The position numbers and the translations under genes were made by a program. DNA of 64,000 nt, taken from contig NZ_WWCT01000012.1 in assembly GCF_009857605.1 (NCBI RefSeq), positions 117,071 through 181,070 of the forward strand, given 5' to 3'. A model generated the notes under the pieces. The model had not been told where the DNA came from. It saw only the letters and a program-made list of their open reading frames with translations, and ran no database searches. Shown piece after piece: positions 8,669 through 16,885 of this stretch (its first letter is position 1; each line of letters starts with the position of its first letter). The stretch comes from Duganella levis. GTDB lineage: Bacteria > Pseudomonadota > Gammaproteobacteria > Burkholderiales > Burkholderiaceae_D.

Positions 8669-11600
8669 TTAGGGGTGGTGGGAAATAAATTGCAGATAGG
8701 CCTGATCGGCGTAGCCGATGTCTTGCAGTCTGGCGGCGGCCAGCCGCACGGCCGGCCGATCGCCGAGGCACGCGTTGACCCGGCTCCAAAGTTCCAGTAC
8801 TTGAAAATTAGGCGGGGCCGCACCTTCGTTCTTGAGCATGTCCCGGATTTGTTGGCACGTGGAAATCGCCAGCTTGGTATCTCCTTGTTTTTGTTGCAAT
8901 GACGAAGATAGCAACAGTGTCTCCGCCAAGGCCAGGCGGCCGCTCAGATTGTCTGGATTGGCGTCGTAGATCGGCTGCAAGGTCGTCCGCGCGGCCTGCA
9001 GCTCCTGGCCGGCGGCAGCGTTCTGCCCCGATTTCAGCAGGATCGCGGCAAAGTGGGTATGGGCGATGGCGGCGCGGCGCGCCCACAGTACGTTTTTCGG
9101 ATCGAGCGCCATCATGTCCTGCCAGGTCCGCCGGATCACCGCGAACTGCGACAGCACCTCGGCGGCAGGCGCGGTGCGCGCGAGCAGCCACAGGCGTTCC
9201 TGTTCCAGGTTGGCCTTCTCGGCCTGCCAGCCACGGTGTTTGCCATCGCGCTCGACGATCCGGGCGAACAGGCGCTGCGCCTGGCCATAGTCGCGCAGCG
9301 CGTCCCGGTCCAGGCCGAGCGCCATACTGTTGAGTGCCCGATGCTGCAGGGCGACCGCGTGACGGTGCGTCCACAGCGACTCGTCGGGGGCGCTGTCGGC
9401 CAGCCGCAGCACCAGTTGCAATTCTTCCGCGTACAGCTGGCGTGCCGCCTGCAGCTTGCCCAGCGACTGGGTGGCCGAAGCCAGCCAGGAATAGCTGTCG
9501 GCCAGCTCGACCATGACGGTGCGCGACGACGGCTTGCGCGCCAGCGCGCGCTGCTTGAGCGCGATCGAGGCGAGAAATTCGGGAATCGCCTGCTCGGGCT
9601 GGCCGCGCATCAGCGCCAGGTTGCCCAGGTTGTTGTGCGCATACGAGCGCTCCACCCACCATTCGGTATTGTCGGGCTCCAGATCGTACAGGCGGTTGGA
9701 AAAGCGCAGGTAGTCACGCCAGGCGTCCTGCGCCTGCTGCCACTGATTGCGGTCCTTGTGCAGCTGGCCGATCCAGTAAGCATTGGCGCCCAGGTTGTTC
9801 AACACCTGGATGTCGCGCGGCGCCTGCTCCAGCTGGCGGGTCAAAATAGCGCTGGCCTGGTGCAGAGCATCGATGGCGCCGGCCGAGTCACCGCGCGAGC
9901 GCCGCACTTCGCCGATCATCTGCAAGCCTTTGGCGCGCAGCGTCAGCGCGGTCGGGTTGAGCTCGTTGCTGCTGGTGCCGCGCAGGTACTGCAGGGCGCG
10001 GCTGCTGACGGTGTCGAGGAAGTCCAGCCGGCCGAGCGGCCGCAGCTTGTCGGTCAGGTCGCCCAGCATGAAATCGATCAAGCCCTCGGCTTCTTCGCGG
10101 CGCGTCTCGGCCGACCGTTTGGCGGCCAGCGCGCTCACTCCCAGCAGCGAGGCGACCAACGCCAGCAGCACGATCAGCGCCAGCGCCGACAGGCGCAAGC
10201 GGTCGCGCTGGCGGACCCGCCGCGCCGACGTCTGGATGCATTCCAGCTCGGTATCGCTCAGCGTCACCACGCCGCCCTGTTGCAGCAGCGTGGCCTCGGC
10301 CAACAGCGTTCCCTTGGGCAGCAGCAGATCGCTGGGACGGCCTTCGGCGCGCCAGCGGCGGGCGTGCTGGGTCAGGCGGCTGCGGGCGCGCAGGGCGCCG
10401 CGATGGGTGTCGACCCAGGCGCTGATGCGCGGCCAGCGTCGCAGGATGGCTTCATGGGCGATGCCGAACACCGGCGTGCCGGCCACCAGGTCGCTGACAA
10501 ACAGACGCGCTTCGATCAGCGCGGCCACGGCCTGGCGGGCCGCCTCGTCGGGCAACGCGGTCCACGGCGCGCGCTGGCTGCCGACCTGTTCATCGTCGGT
10601 GGACAGCACCACCACCTGCGCCATGATGCGGGGCAGGGCATCGCGCTGGAGTGGCGTCAGGCCCAGCACCACCTGTTCCGCGCGTTGCCCGATGGCGCCT
10701 TCGAGTTCGCCGAGCTGGCGGAAGGCGTCGAAGCTGAGTTCGCCGGTGTCGGTGCGCAGCCGGTACAGCTCCTGCAGGCAGTATTGCAGCAGAGGCAGGG
10801 CGTCCGGACTGGCGATCGCGCTTTCGCACAATACATCGTCGAGCCGGGCATGCGTGAGCCGGTCGACGCCGAAGCTGAGCCGGGCCGCCGCCGCCGGGGC
10901 GCGGATGATTTGCGGGATGTCGTTGAAGCCGGGCGGGTCGAGGTCGAAATGGCCGCCCAGGCGCCTGGCCTCGCTCAACAGCGCGCAGCGGGCGATGCTG
11001 GGATAGTAGTCGTTGCGGCAGGCGATCAGCACGATCAGGGCCGGGCTGCGCGCGAGCAATTCCAGCATGTCCAGGAAGGCGTTGCGGGCGGCCTCGTCGG
11101 TTCGTGCGGTGTTGAACAGGGCTTCAAAGCGGTCGATAAAGATGGCAAAGCGCAAGCCCGGTCGCAGGCGGGCGGCGGGCGCCAGTGCGGCCGCCAGCTC
11201 GGCCACCACGCCGGCGCAGTCATGGGCGAGCCGCGCGCCGAGCGACATGGCATTTTCTCCCGGAAACGCCAGTTGATCATCCCATTCCAGGTCGAGCAGG
11301 GCGCAGGCCAGCGACGTCGGCAGCGATTGCTGGCCGAGGTCAATCAAGTCCAGCGTGGTGGCGGCCAGCACCGCCAATTCCCCGGTGGCGCGCTCCGGCG
11401 CCAGACCGGCCAGCAGGCCGGCCTGGATCAGCGAGGTCTTGCCGGCGCCGCTGGGCCCCAGCACCACCGTCAGGGACAAGCCACTGCGCGCTTGCGCCAG
11501 CACGGTTGCGCCCAGATGGCGGGTAACGTCGTCGCGGCCGAAAAACACCGCTGCGTGGGCCTGGTCGAAGGCAAGCAGCCCGCGAAACGGCGAGCCGGAC

Positions 11601-12034
11601 TCCCAGTTGCCCGGATGTTTGGCGCGCTCGGCAAAGAACTCCAGTGGCGCCACCGTGCGGTAACCCCGCTTGCGGATGGTTTCGATATAAGCCGGTGCGC
11701 TGGCGCTGTCGCCCAATATGCGGCGCAGCTGGGCAATATTCTTGTGCAGCGGGCTGTCGCCAAGCAAGACGCCGCCCCAGCAGCGGGCCAGCAGTTCGTC
11801 GCTGCTGACGATTTCGCCGCCGGCCGCACACAGGGCCAGCAGCACATCCATGGTGCGCGGCTCCATCTGGCGCCGTTCGTGCGGATTGGTAATGGTATTC
11901 AGGGAGGGCTCCACCACCCAGTCGCCAAAGCGAAACCTGGCCGTCGGCGTCGGTGGCGGCGAGGCAGGTGACAACAGGGCGGTGGGCGTGCGCGGTTGCT
12001 GCATGGCGGGTTTGGAGTAGACCAATGTTAGCAT
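8669..12034 (-). CDS. Winged-helix / STAND-type NTPase / TPR transcriptional regulator
   Basis: A 1121-residue multidomain regulator. Residues about 33-130 form an OmpR/CadC-type winged helix (FRFGDWVVEPSLNTI ... SPLHKNIAQLRRILGD ... IETIRKRGYRTVAP). An ATPase domain follows, with Walker A GPSGAGKT at 193-200 and FAIFIDRFEALF as a Walker B-like segment. A hydrophobic stretch (LSALALIVLLALVASLLGV) near 615-640 looks like one membrane span, and the C-terminal 400 residues hold TPR-like helices. The layout matches CadC/AfsR-like signal-integrating regulators: DNA-binding and ATPase parts in the cytoplasm, TPR part possibly periplasmic. The ATG has GGGAG seven bases upstream. It leads an operon with the 125-aa protein. 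Target and signal are unknown. Confidence 0.88.
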   Translation of the reverse strand: MLTLVYSKPAMQQPRTPTALLSPASPPPTPTARFRFGDWVVEPSLNTITNPHERRQMEPRTMDVLLALCAAGGEIVSSDELLARCWGGVLLGDSPLHKNIAQLRRILGDSASAPAYIETIRKRGYRTVAPLEFFAERAKHPGNWESGSPFRGLLAFDQAHAAVFFGRDDVTRHLGATVLAQARSGLSLTVVLGPSGAGKTSLIQAGLLAGLAPERATGELAVLAATTLDLIDLGQQSLPTSLACALLDLEWDDQLAFPGENAMSLGARLAHDCAGVVAELAAALAPAARLRPGLRFAIFIDRFEALFNTARTDEAARNAFLDMLELLARSPALIVLIACRNDYYPSIARCALLSEARRLGGHFDLDPPGFNDIPQIIRAPAAAARLSFGVDRLTHARLDDVLCESAIASPDALPLLQYCLQELYRLRTDTGELSFDAFRQLGELEGAIGQRAEQVVLGLTPLQRDALPRIMAQVVVLSTDDEQVGSQRAPWTALPDEAARQAVAALIEARLFVSDLVAGTPVFGIAHEAILRRWPRISAWVDTHRGALRARSRLTQHARRWRAEGRPSDLLLPKGTLLAEATLLQQGGVVTLSDTELECIQTSARRVRQRDRLRLSALALIVLLALVASLLGVSALAAKRSAETRREEAEGLIDFMLGDLTDKLRPLGRLDFLDTVSSRALQYLRGTSSNELNPTALTLRAKGLQMIGEVRRSRGDSAGAIDALHQASAILTRQLEQAPRDIQVLNNLGANAYWIGQLHKDRNQWQQAQDAWRDYLRFSNRLYDLEPDNTEWWVERSYAHNNLGNLALMRGQPEQAIPEFLASIALKQRALARKPSSRTVMVELADSYSWLASATQSLGKLQAARQLYAEELQLVLRLADSAPDESLWTHRHAVALQHRALNSMALGLDRDALRDYGQAQRLFARIVERDGKHRGWQAEKANLEQERLWLLARTAPAAEVLSQFAVIRRTWQDMMALDPKNVLWARRAAIAHTHFAAILLKSGQNAAAGQELQAARTTLQPIYDANPDNLSGRLALAETLLLSSSLQQKQGDTKLAISTCQQIRDMLKNEGAAPPNFQVLELWSRVNACLGDRPAVRLAAARLQDIGYADQAYLQFISHHP

Positions 12035-12074
12035 TTTACTACGCTCCCGCCAGTGCAGACCGTTCCTGTCAGAA

Positions 12075-12677
12075 TTATTTCACGTCGCCTTCGGTGGCCA
12101 CCGCTTTGCGACGGCGCGCGATGGCGCCGCTCAGTGCCAGGCCGGCGAGCAGCATGGCGTAGGTTTCCGTTTCAGGGACGGCGCTGACGCCGGAGGTGAC
12201 GCTGAACGAATTGTTGCTGGTATGCAGTTCCCAGCCCGGATAGCCCCAGGCGTCGGTGTACATGCGGACGCTGAGCGGACCGCTGCCGCTGACGCCGCGC
12301 AGCGCCGTGTTGAGTTGACCCAGCAAGGCGTTGTTGTCTGCGATATCGAAGTTGCGGGTCGCCAGTTCGTGGGACGCGCCGGCAGCCAGGAAGCCGAAGA
12401 CCTGGGTGGTGCCCTGGAACAGGCCGATAAACACGCCATTGTTCGGATCGGTGTAGCCCCAGCCCTGATCCACCAGCGTCGATGAACTGGTCAGCGCGTA
12501 GATGGTGTTGGTACCGGCCGCCAGCGTCACGCCGCCGAAGTCAATCCTGCCAGAATTGAGCCAGGCGTATTGATCGGTGCCGGATTGGGACAGCGTTTGC
12601 GTAACCTGCGCCTGGGCGGAGGCGACCAGCGCGATGGCGAGGGACAGGCCCACTGCGGCTTTTTTTACGATATTCAT
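12075..12677 (-). CDS. PEP-CTERM sorting-domain exported protein
   Basis: A 200-residue exported protein with an N-terminal signal peptide (MNIVKKAAVGLSLAIALVASAQA) and, at the C terminus, the PEP-CTERM pattern: PETETYAMLLAGL, a hydrophobic helix and ARRRK. This signal is processed by the exosortase/EpsH system in exopolysaccharide-producing Gram-negatives; no exosortase gene is in the window. The middle is Gly/Ser/Thr/Asn-rich with short beta-like segments and no recognisable catalytic motif. AAGGGG lies six bases before the ATG. It sits alone between the large regulator and the second tRNA-Ser gene. The third motif residue is T rather than the usual P, a common betaproteobacterial variant. 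Confidence 0.87.
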   Translation of the reverse strand: MNIVKKAAVGLSLAIALVASAQAQVTQTLSQSGTDQYAWLNSGRIDFGGVTLAAGTNTIYALTSSSTLVDQGWGYTDPNNGVFIGLFQGTTQVFGFLAAGASHELATRNFDIADNNALLGQLNTALRGVSGSGPLSVRMYTDAWGYPGWELHTSNNSFSVTSGVSAVPETETYAMLLAGLALSGAIARRRKAVATEGDVK

Positions 12678-12850
12678 TTTTAACCCCTTGGAATGTTGTA
12701 AGTAACAAATAAGATTGCGGCCGCAAGGTGTTGTCATGCCGCTAACGAACTATGGCCTTACGCAGCCGGGCCTGCCAGTATCGACCGGTATCTTTCATGT
12801 AACATCGCGGCGGGTGGGGAGAGGGGCTGGGCGAATTTGGCGGCTTGCCC

Positions 12851-12879
12851 TTGACCAAGCGGCTAGCGATCTATATCAT
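12851..12879 (+). promoter_or_regulatory. Promoter of the second tRNA-Ser gene
   Basis: TTGACC-N17-TATCAT stands at the same distance from the tRNA, within two bases, as in the first copy. The CATGGC after the -10 box and the leader ACATAGTTGAGCAATCGACTA are also shared with copy 1. Confidence 0.74.
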
Positions 12880-12933
12880 GGCTCGCGTTCGCTCGTGCAT
12901 CATGAAAAGTGAACATAGTTGAGCAATCGACTA

Positions 12934-13026
12934 GGAGACGTGGCCGAGTGGCCGAAGGCACATCCCTGCTAAGGATGCATACGGCTTATACCTGTATCGT
13001 GGGTTCGAATCCCACCGTCTCCGCCA
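12934..13026 (+). tRNA. tRNA-Ser (anticodon GCU), copy 2
   Basis: Identical over all 93 bases to the tRNA-Ser(GCU) at 7243-7335, including the encoded CCA. The 21 bases just upstream differ from the first copy at one position only, while the terminator downstream is unrelated in sequence. Confidence 0.97.
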
Positions 13027-13035
13027 GAAAAACAG

Positions 13036-13072
13036 AAAACCGCTGCGCCCACTTTGGGCCAGCGGTTTTTTT
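13036..13072 (+). terminator. Rho-independent terminator after tRNA-Ser copy 2
   Basis: The stem CCGCTG/CAGCGG is extended by GCCC/GGGC around the loop ACTTT, with one unpaired C between the two stem parts, and is followed by a run of T. It differs from the terminator of copy 1. Confidence 0.85.
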
Positions 13073-13199
13073 CGTTGAACGCCATCTGAAAATTCAACCA
13101 GTGATATATCCGTTACGCGCATGAAGTAACGCGAAATGCTTAGTTTGTTATCTCCCGCTCAACAATTATTCTTTGCACACTTCGACTGCAAGGAAATCC

Positions 13200-15143
13200 A
13201 TGACACTCGCTCCACGCATACAGCGCGCCGTGCAACACGGCATGCTGGGCCTCTCCATCACCAGTGCCCTGATCCTGGCTGGCTGCGGTGATTCCGCTGC
13301 GCCGCCGGAGACCGCCGCAGCGCCAGCCCCCGTCGTCAAGAAAAAGCCCAACATCCTGTACATCATGGCTGATGACCTCGGCTATTCAGACATCGGCGCC
13401 TTCGGCGGCGAGATCGAGACGCCCAATCTGGACGCGCTGGTCAAACAGGGGCGCCTGCTGACTAACCACCACACCGGCACCGTGTGCGCCATCACGCGCG
13501 CCATGCTGGTCTCCGGCACCGACCACCATCTGGTCGGCGAAGGCAATATGGGCGCGCCGAACGACGAGCGCAAAGGCTTGCCCGGCTACGAAGGCTTCCT
13601 GAACGAGAGCGCGCTGTCCTTCGCCCAGCTGCTGCGCGACGGCGGCTACCACACCTACATGGCCGGCAAGTGGCACCTGGGTTCCGCCATCGCCGGCGGC
13701 GCCGTGACCACTGCCGGCAAGACGCCTGACCAATGGGGCTTCGAGCACAGCTACGCACTGCTGGCCGGCGCCGCCAGCAATCACTATGCGCACGAAAAAG
13801 AAGGCTCCAGTAATTACACTGAGGATGGCAAATTCGTGCAACCGGGCCAGCCGGGCCAACCAGGCGGCACGGGGGCGGAACCGTTCTACTCCACCGACTT
13901 CTACACCAAGCGCCTGATTTCTTATATCGACCAGCATAAGGCCGACGGCAAGCCGTTCTTCGCCTACGCCGCCTACACCTCGCCGCATTGGCCGCTGCAA
14001 GTGTCGGAGCCGTGGCTGTCCAAGTACAAAGGCAAATACGATGCCGGCTACGACGCCGTCCGCAACGCGCGCATCGCCCGTCAAAAGCAGCTGGGCCTGG
14101 TGCCGGCCGACTTCAAGCCTTACGATGGCGCGCCGGAAACCTTGGCTGCCACGCCGGCCACATCGGGCTACGGCAAGGCCGGCGCCAAATACATCAATGC
14201 CAACAATGGCGTGGCGCAGGGCTACACGGAATACGGCGCAGGCAAGGTGAACAAGAAGTGGGGCAGCCTGACGCCGCTGGAGAAGAAAGCCCAGGCGCGC
14301 TACATGGAAATCTATGCCGGCATGGTCGATAACCTCGACCACAACATCGGCCTGCTGATCCAGCATCTGAAGGATATCGGCGAATACGACAACACCTACG
14401 TCATGTTCCAGTCCGACAATGGCGCCGAAGGCTGGCCGATCGACAGCGGCGCTGATCCGAAGCCAACCGATGAAGCCAACGCCACCGAGCCGGTCTATTC
14501 CGCGCTGGGCACCGACAATGGCGCGCAAGCGGCCAAGCGGCTGCAATACGGTCTGCGCTGGGCCGAGGTCAGCGCCACGCCGTTTCGTCTGACCAAGGGC
14601 TACGCCGGCGAAGGCAGCGTCTCCACGCCGCTGATTGTGAAGCTGCCGGGACAGACCGCGCGACTGCCCAACCTGAGCGCGCTGACGCACGTGACCGACA
14701 ACACCGCCACTTTCCTGGCGCTGGCCGGCATCCCCTTGCCGAGCGAGGCCGCGCCCAAGGCCGTCGACGCCGCTGGCGTGGACCACAACCTGGGCAAGGT
14801 GGTCTACAACGGCCGCAACGTCTATCCGGTCACCGGCAAGTCCTTGCTGCCGCTGCTGGAAGGCAGCGCGCAGGCGGTACGCAGTGATCCGCTGGGGCAT
14901 GAGTCCTACGGCCGCGCTTTCCTGATCAGCGGTGATGGCAAGTGGAAGGCGTTGTGGAACGAGCCACCTGTAGGCGCGCTTGATGGTCACTGGGAGCTGT
15001 ACGATTTGACGCATGATCGCGGCGAGACCAGCGATGTGTCGGCGCAAAATCCCGCCGTCACCAGCGGCATGGTGCTGCAATGGCAGCAATTCATGACCCA
15101 TGTTGGCGGCGTCGAACCGCTGAAGCCGCAAGGCTACTACTGA
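13200..15143 (+). CDS. Lipoprotein arylsulfatase-like protein with a non-consensus active-site motif
   Basis: A 647-residue sulfatase-family protein that would hydrolyse a sulfate ester in the periplasm or at the outer membrane. The N terminus has a lipobox (LILAGC) after a hydrophobic segment. The metal site begins with PNILYIMADDLGYSDIG, and MAGKWHLG and MFQSDNGAEGW are typical of the family. The residue converted to formylglycine should be Cys96, but the motif reads C-A-I-T-R instead of C-x-P/A-x-R. AGGAA lies five bases before the chosen ATG; a TTG 27 bases upstream is unlikely. The stop overlaps the start of an FGE gene (TGATG), so the pair is translationally coupled. The substrate cannot be read from sequence. 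Confidence 0.9.
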   Translation: MTLAPRIQRAVQHGMLGLSITSALILAGCGDSAAPPETAAAPAPVVKKKPNILYIMADDLGYSDIGAFGGEIETPNLDALVKQGRLLTNHHTGTVCAITRAMLVSGTDHHLVGEGNMGAPNDERKGLPGYEGFLNESALSFAQLLRDGGYHTYMAGKWHLGSAIAGGAVTTAGKTPDQWGFEHSYALLAGAASNHYAHEKEGSSNYTEDGKFVQPGQPGQPGGTGAEPFYSTDFYTKRLISYIDQHKADGKPFFAYAAYTSPHWPLQVSEPWLSKYKGKYDAGYDAVRNARIARQKQLGLVPADFKPYDGAPETLAATPATSGYGKAGAKYINANNGVAQGYTEYGAGKVNKKWGSLTPLEKKAQARYMEIYAGMVDNLDHNIGLLIQHLKDIGEYDNTYVMFQSDNGAEGWPIDSGADPKPTDEANATEPVYSALGTDNGAQAAKRLQYGLRWAEVSATPFRLTKGYAGEGSVSTPLIVKLPGQTARLPNLSALTHVTDNTATFLALAGIPLPSEAAPKAVDAAGVDHNLGKVVYNGRNVYPVTGKSLLPLLEGSAQAVRSDPLGHESYGRAFLISGDGKWKALWNEPPVGALDGHWELYDLTHDRGETSDVSAQNPAVTSGMVLQWQQFMTHVGGVEPLKPQGYY

Positions 15144-16156
15144 TGTCTCTGGTACCTCGTGGCCTGCGCCTGACGCTAGGCGCGGGCGTGGCGGTGCTGC
15201 TGGCGGCGCTGGGATGGCTGTTGTTGCCCAGCATCAGCGCAGCGCTGACCGGCACGCCACCGGCCCCGGCGCTGGGCAACGAGCAGTCCTGCGCCGCCTA
15301 CAGCGGCTTGCCGGCAGGTTGGGGCAAGGATGCGCATGCCGGCATGGTGCGTGTCGCCGCCGGCAGTTTCGTCTTCGGCAGTGCGCGCGGCTATGCCGAC
15401 GAGCGGCCGGCGCAGCCTGGCCAGGTCCGCGTCAAGAGTTTCTGGATCGACCGCACCGAAGTCACGCAAGCGCAGTTCGCCGCGTTTGTAGCGGCCACCG
15501 GTTATGTGACGGACGCCGAAAAGCAGGGCGCCGGCGTGGTGTTCCATACGCCGACCGACGAGGAGCTGACGCAGCGTCCCTACGCCTGGTGGACTTTGCA
15601 GAAAGGCGCGCAATGGCGCGGCCAGCAGCCGGCCGGCGGCCATCTGCCGGTAACGCTGGTCACGCAGGCGGATGCACTGGCTTACGCCCGCTGGCTGGGA
15701 CGGGATCTACCCACCGAGGCCGAATGGGAGTACGCGGGCAAGGCCGGCCGCAGCGACGACCAGCTCGACACCGCGCCGACCGATGCGCAGGGCAAGCCCA
15801 CCGCCAACTATTGGCAGGGCTCGTTTCCTTTGATGGACGCCGGCGCAGACGGCCATGCCGGCCTGGCGCCGGTCGGCTGCTACGCGGCCAACGGCTTTGG
15901 CTTGTACGACATGATCGGCAATGCCTGGGAGTGGACAGCCGACCCCTACACGGGACCGCGCCAGCCGCATGCCAACGGCGACACGGCCGTCGCGGCGGGA
16001 GCGGCGCATGCGCCTGATGCAGCGATGGTGATCAAGGGCGGGTCGTTCCTGTGCGCGCCGGACTATTGCGTGCGCTATCGGGCCTCGGCGCGCGAGTCGC
16101 AGGAGCGTAATCTCGCGGCCGCCCACATCGGTTTCCGGACGGTGCGCCGGGAGTGA
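15143..16156 (+). CDS. Formylglycine-generating enzyme (sulfatase-modifying factor), membrane-anchored or exported
   Basis: A 337-residue FGE/SUMF1-family protein. These enzymes oxidise the sulfatase active-site cysteine to formylglycine with copper and oxygen. An N-terminal hydrophobic segment (LGAGVAVLLAALGWLLLP) would anchor or export it. Family motifs include PTEAEWEYAGKAG, YDMIGNAWEWTADPY and KGGSFLCAPDYC; the two active-site cysteines are Cys304 and Cys309, with the spacing of characterised FGEs. The end (AAAHIGFRTV) has Thr where many members have Cys. Its start overlaps the stop of the sulfatase, its probable substrate, and the export signal would suit action on an already exported protein. 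Confidence 0.92.
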   Translation: MSLVPRGLRLTLGAGVAVLLAALGWLLLPSISAALTGTPPAPALGNEQSCAAYSGLPAGWGKDAHAGMVRVAAGSFVFGSARGYADERPAQPGQVRVKSFWIDRTEVTQAQFAAFVAATGYVTDAEKQGAGVVFHTPTDEELTQRPYAWWTLQKGAQWRGQQPAGGHLPVTLVTQADALAYARWLGRDLPTEAEWEYAGKAGRSDDQLDTAPTDAQGKPTANYWQGSFPLMDAGADGHAGLAPVGCYAANGFGLYDMIGNAWEWTADPYTGPRQPHANGDTAVAAGAAHAPDAAMVIKGGSFLCAPDYCVRYRASARESQERNLAAAHIGFRTVRRE

Positions 16157-16167
16157 CGTCCGTCCAT

Positions 16168-16830
16168 TTATTCCGGCCGGACGCCGGCGCGATCTGTCTG
16201 TTGCAGTTCAGAGATGCGCCGGGCTTGTTCGAAAACGCTGCGCGCGGTCAGGTTGAAGCCGGAGACGGGCAGTTCCGCCGCGCGTAACGCGCCCACCACC
16301 CACGAGTTGCAGTTGTTGAGCAGGCTGTAGTTGCCGGTGCCCTTGTAAAACAGATTGAGGTTGGCCAGCCGCTTGCCGAGGTAGACGGGCTTGCCATCGG
16401 CGCCGGTGGCGATGCTGCGGTCGATGTAGGCGACCAGCTGGTTATAGCCCCGCTCGGTGACCGCGAGCGGAATGCTGTCGCCCGGCGCCACGCCCAGCGG
16501 CGGATTGGTTTCGCGCCCGCCGGCTTGCAGGGCAGGGTAGTCGGACGCCACCAGCGCCTTGACCGCCTGCGACACGCCGGGATCATCGTCGACAAAATAC
16601 CCACCATCGCCCCAGCCGATCAGCATGTATTTGTGATCCTTGAAATCCTGCGCCAGCTTGGTACTGCGGGAGAGGATGTCTTTGCCGTCGAACAGCAGGG
16701 CCGTATGCCAGCCATATTGGATCACGTGGATGGTGTGCGGCGTCGGTTCCTGCGGCAGATCGGTGCGGCTTGGCGTGCCGGCGCAAGCGGCCAGCAGCAG
16801 AAGCGGGGCCAGGAGGGGGAGCAATCTCAT
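16168..16830 (-). CDS. DUF2459-type lipoprotein
   Basis: A 220-residue predicted lipoprotein. The N terminus MRLLPLLAPLLLLAACAG has a lipobox ending at the Cys. The mature part resembles the DUF2459 family: IHVIQYGWHTALLF at the start of the domain, IGWGDGGYFVDD, and LNNCNSWVVGALRAAELP near the end. The His of GWHT and the Cys of NNCNSW could be a papain-like catalytic pair, but no activity is established that I know of. Translation probably starts at the MRLL codon, because upstream in-frame codons would bury the signal peptide. It converges on the FGE gene with an 11-base gap. Function unknown. Confidence 0.78.
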   Translation of the reverse strand: MRLLPLLAPLLLLAACAGTPSRTDLPQEPTPHTIHVIQYGWHTALLFDGKDILSRSTKLAQDFKDHKYMLIGWGDGGYFVDDDPGVSQAVKALVASDYPALQAGGRETNPPLGVAPGDSIPLAVTERGYNQLVAYIDRSIATGADGKPVYLGKRLANLNLFYKGTGNYSLLNNCNSWVVGALRAAELPVSGFNLTARSVFEQARRISELQQTDRAGVRPE

Positions 16831-16885
16831 AAGGCATGGCGTGCGTGAAAGGTCGGCAATTCTACCGCAGGCCATGGCGTTGGTT

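Noticed and set aside
9053..11971. A very long open frame on the + strand opposite the STAND-type regulator
   Set aside because: The translation is rich in Gln, Arg, Gly and Ala with no domain pattern, while the minus strand gives a clear winged helix, Walker A and TPR series. Long antisense frames are usual at this GC content.
7243..13026. Integrative element with att sites in the two tRNA-Ser genes
   Set aside because: No integrase, excisionase or conjugation gene is present, and the repeat covers the entire tRNA plus leader rather than only the 3' end, so a classical integration is not supported. Kept only as a duplication/insertion hypothesis.
13173..13199. TTG start 27 bases upstream of the first sulfatase ATG
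   Set aside because: The ATG at 13200 has AGGAA at five bases and gives a normal lipoprotein signal.
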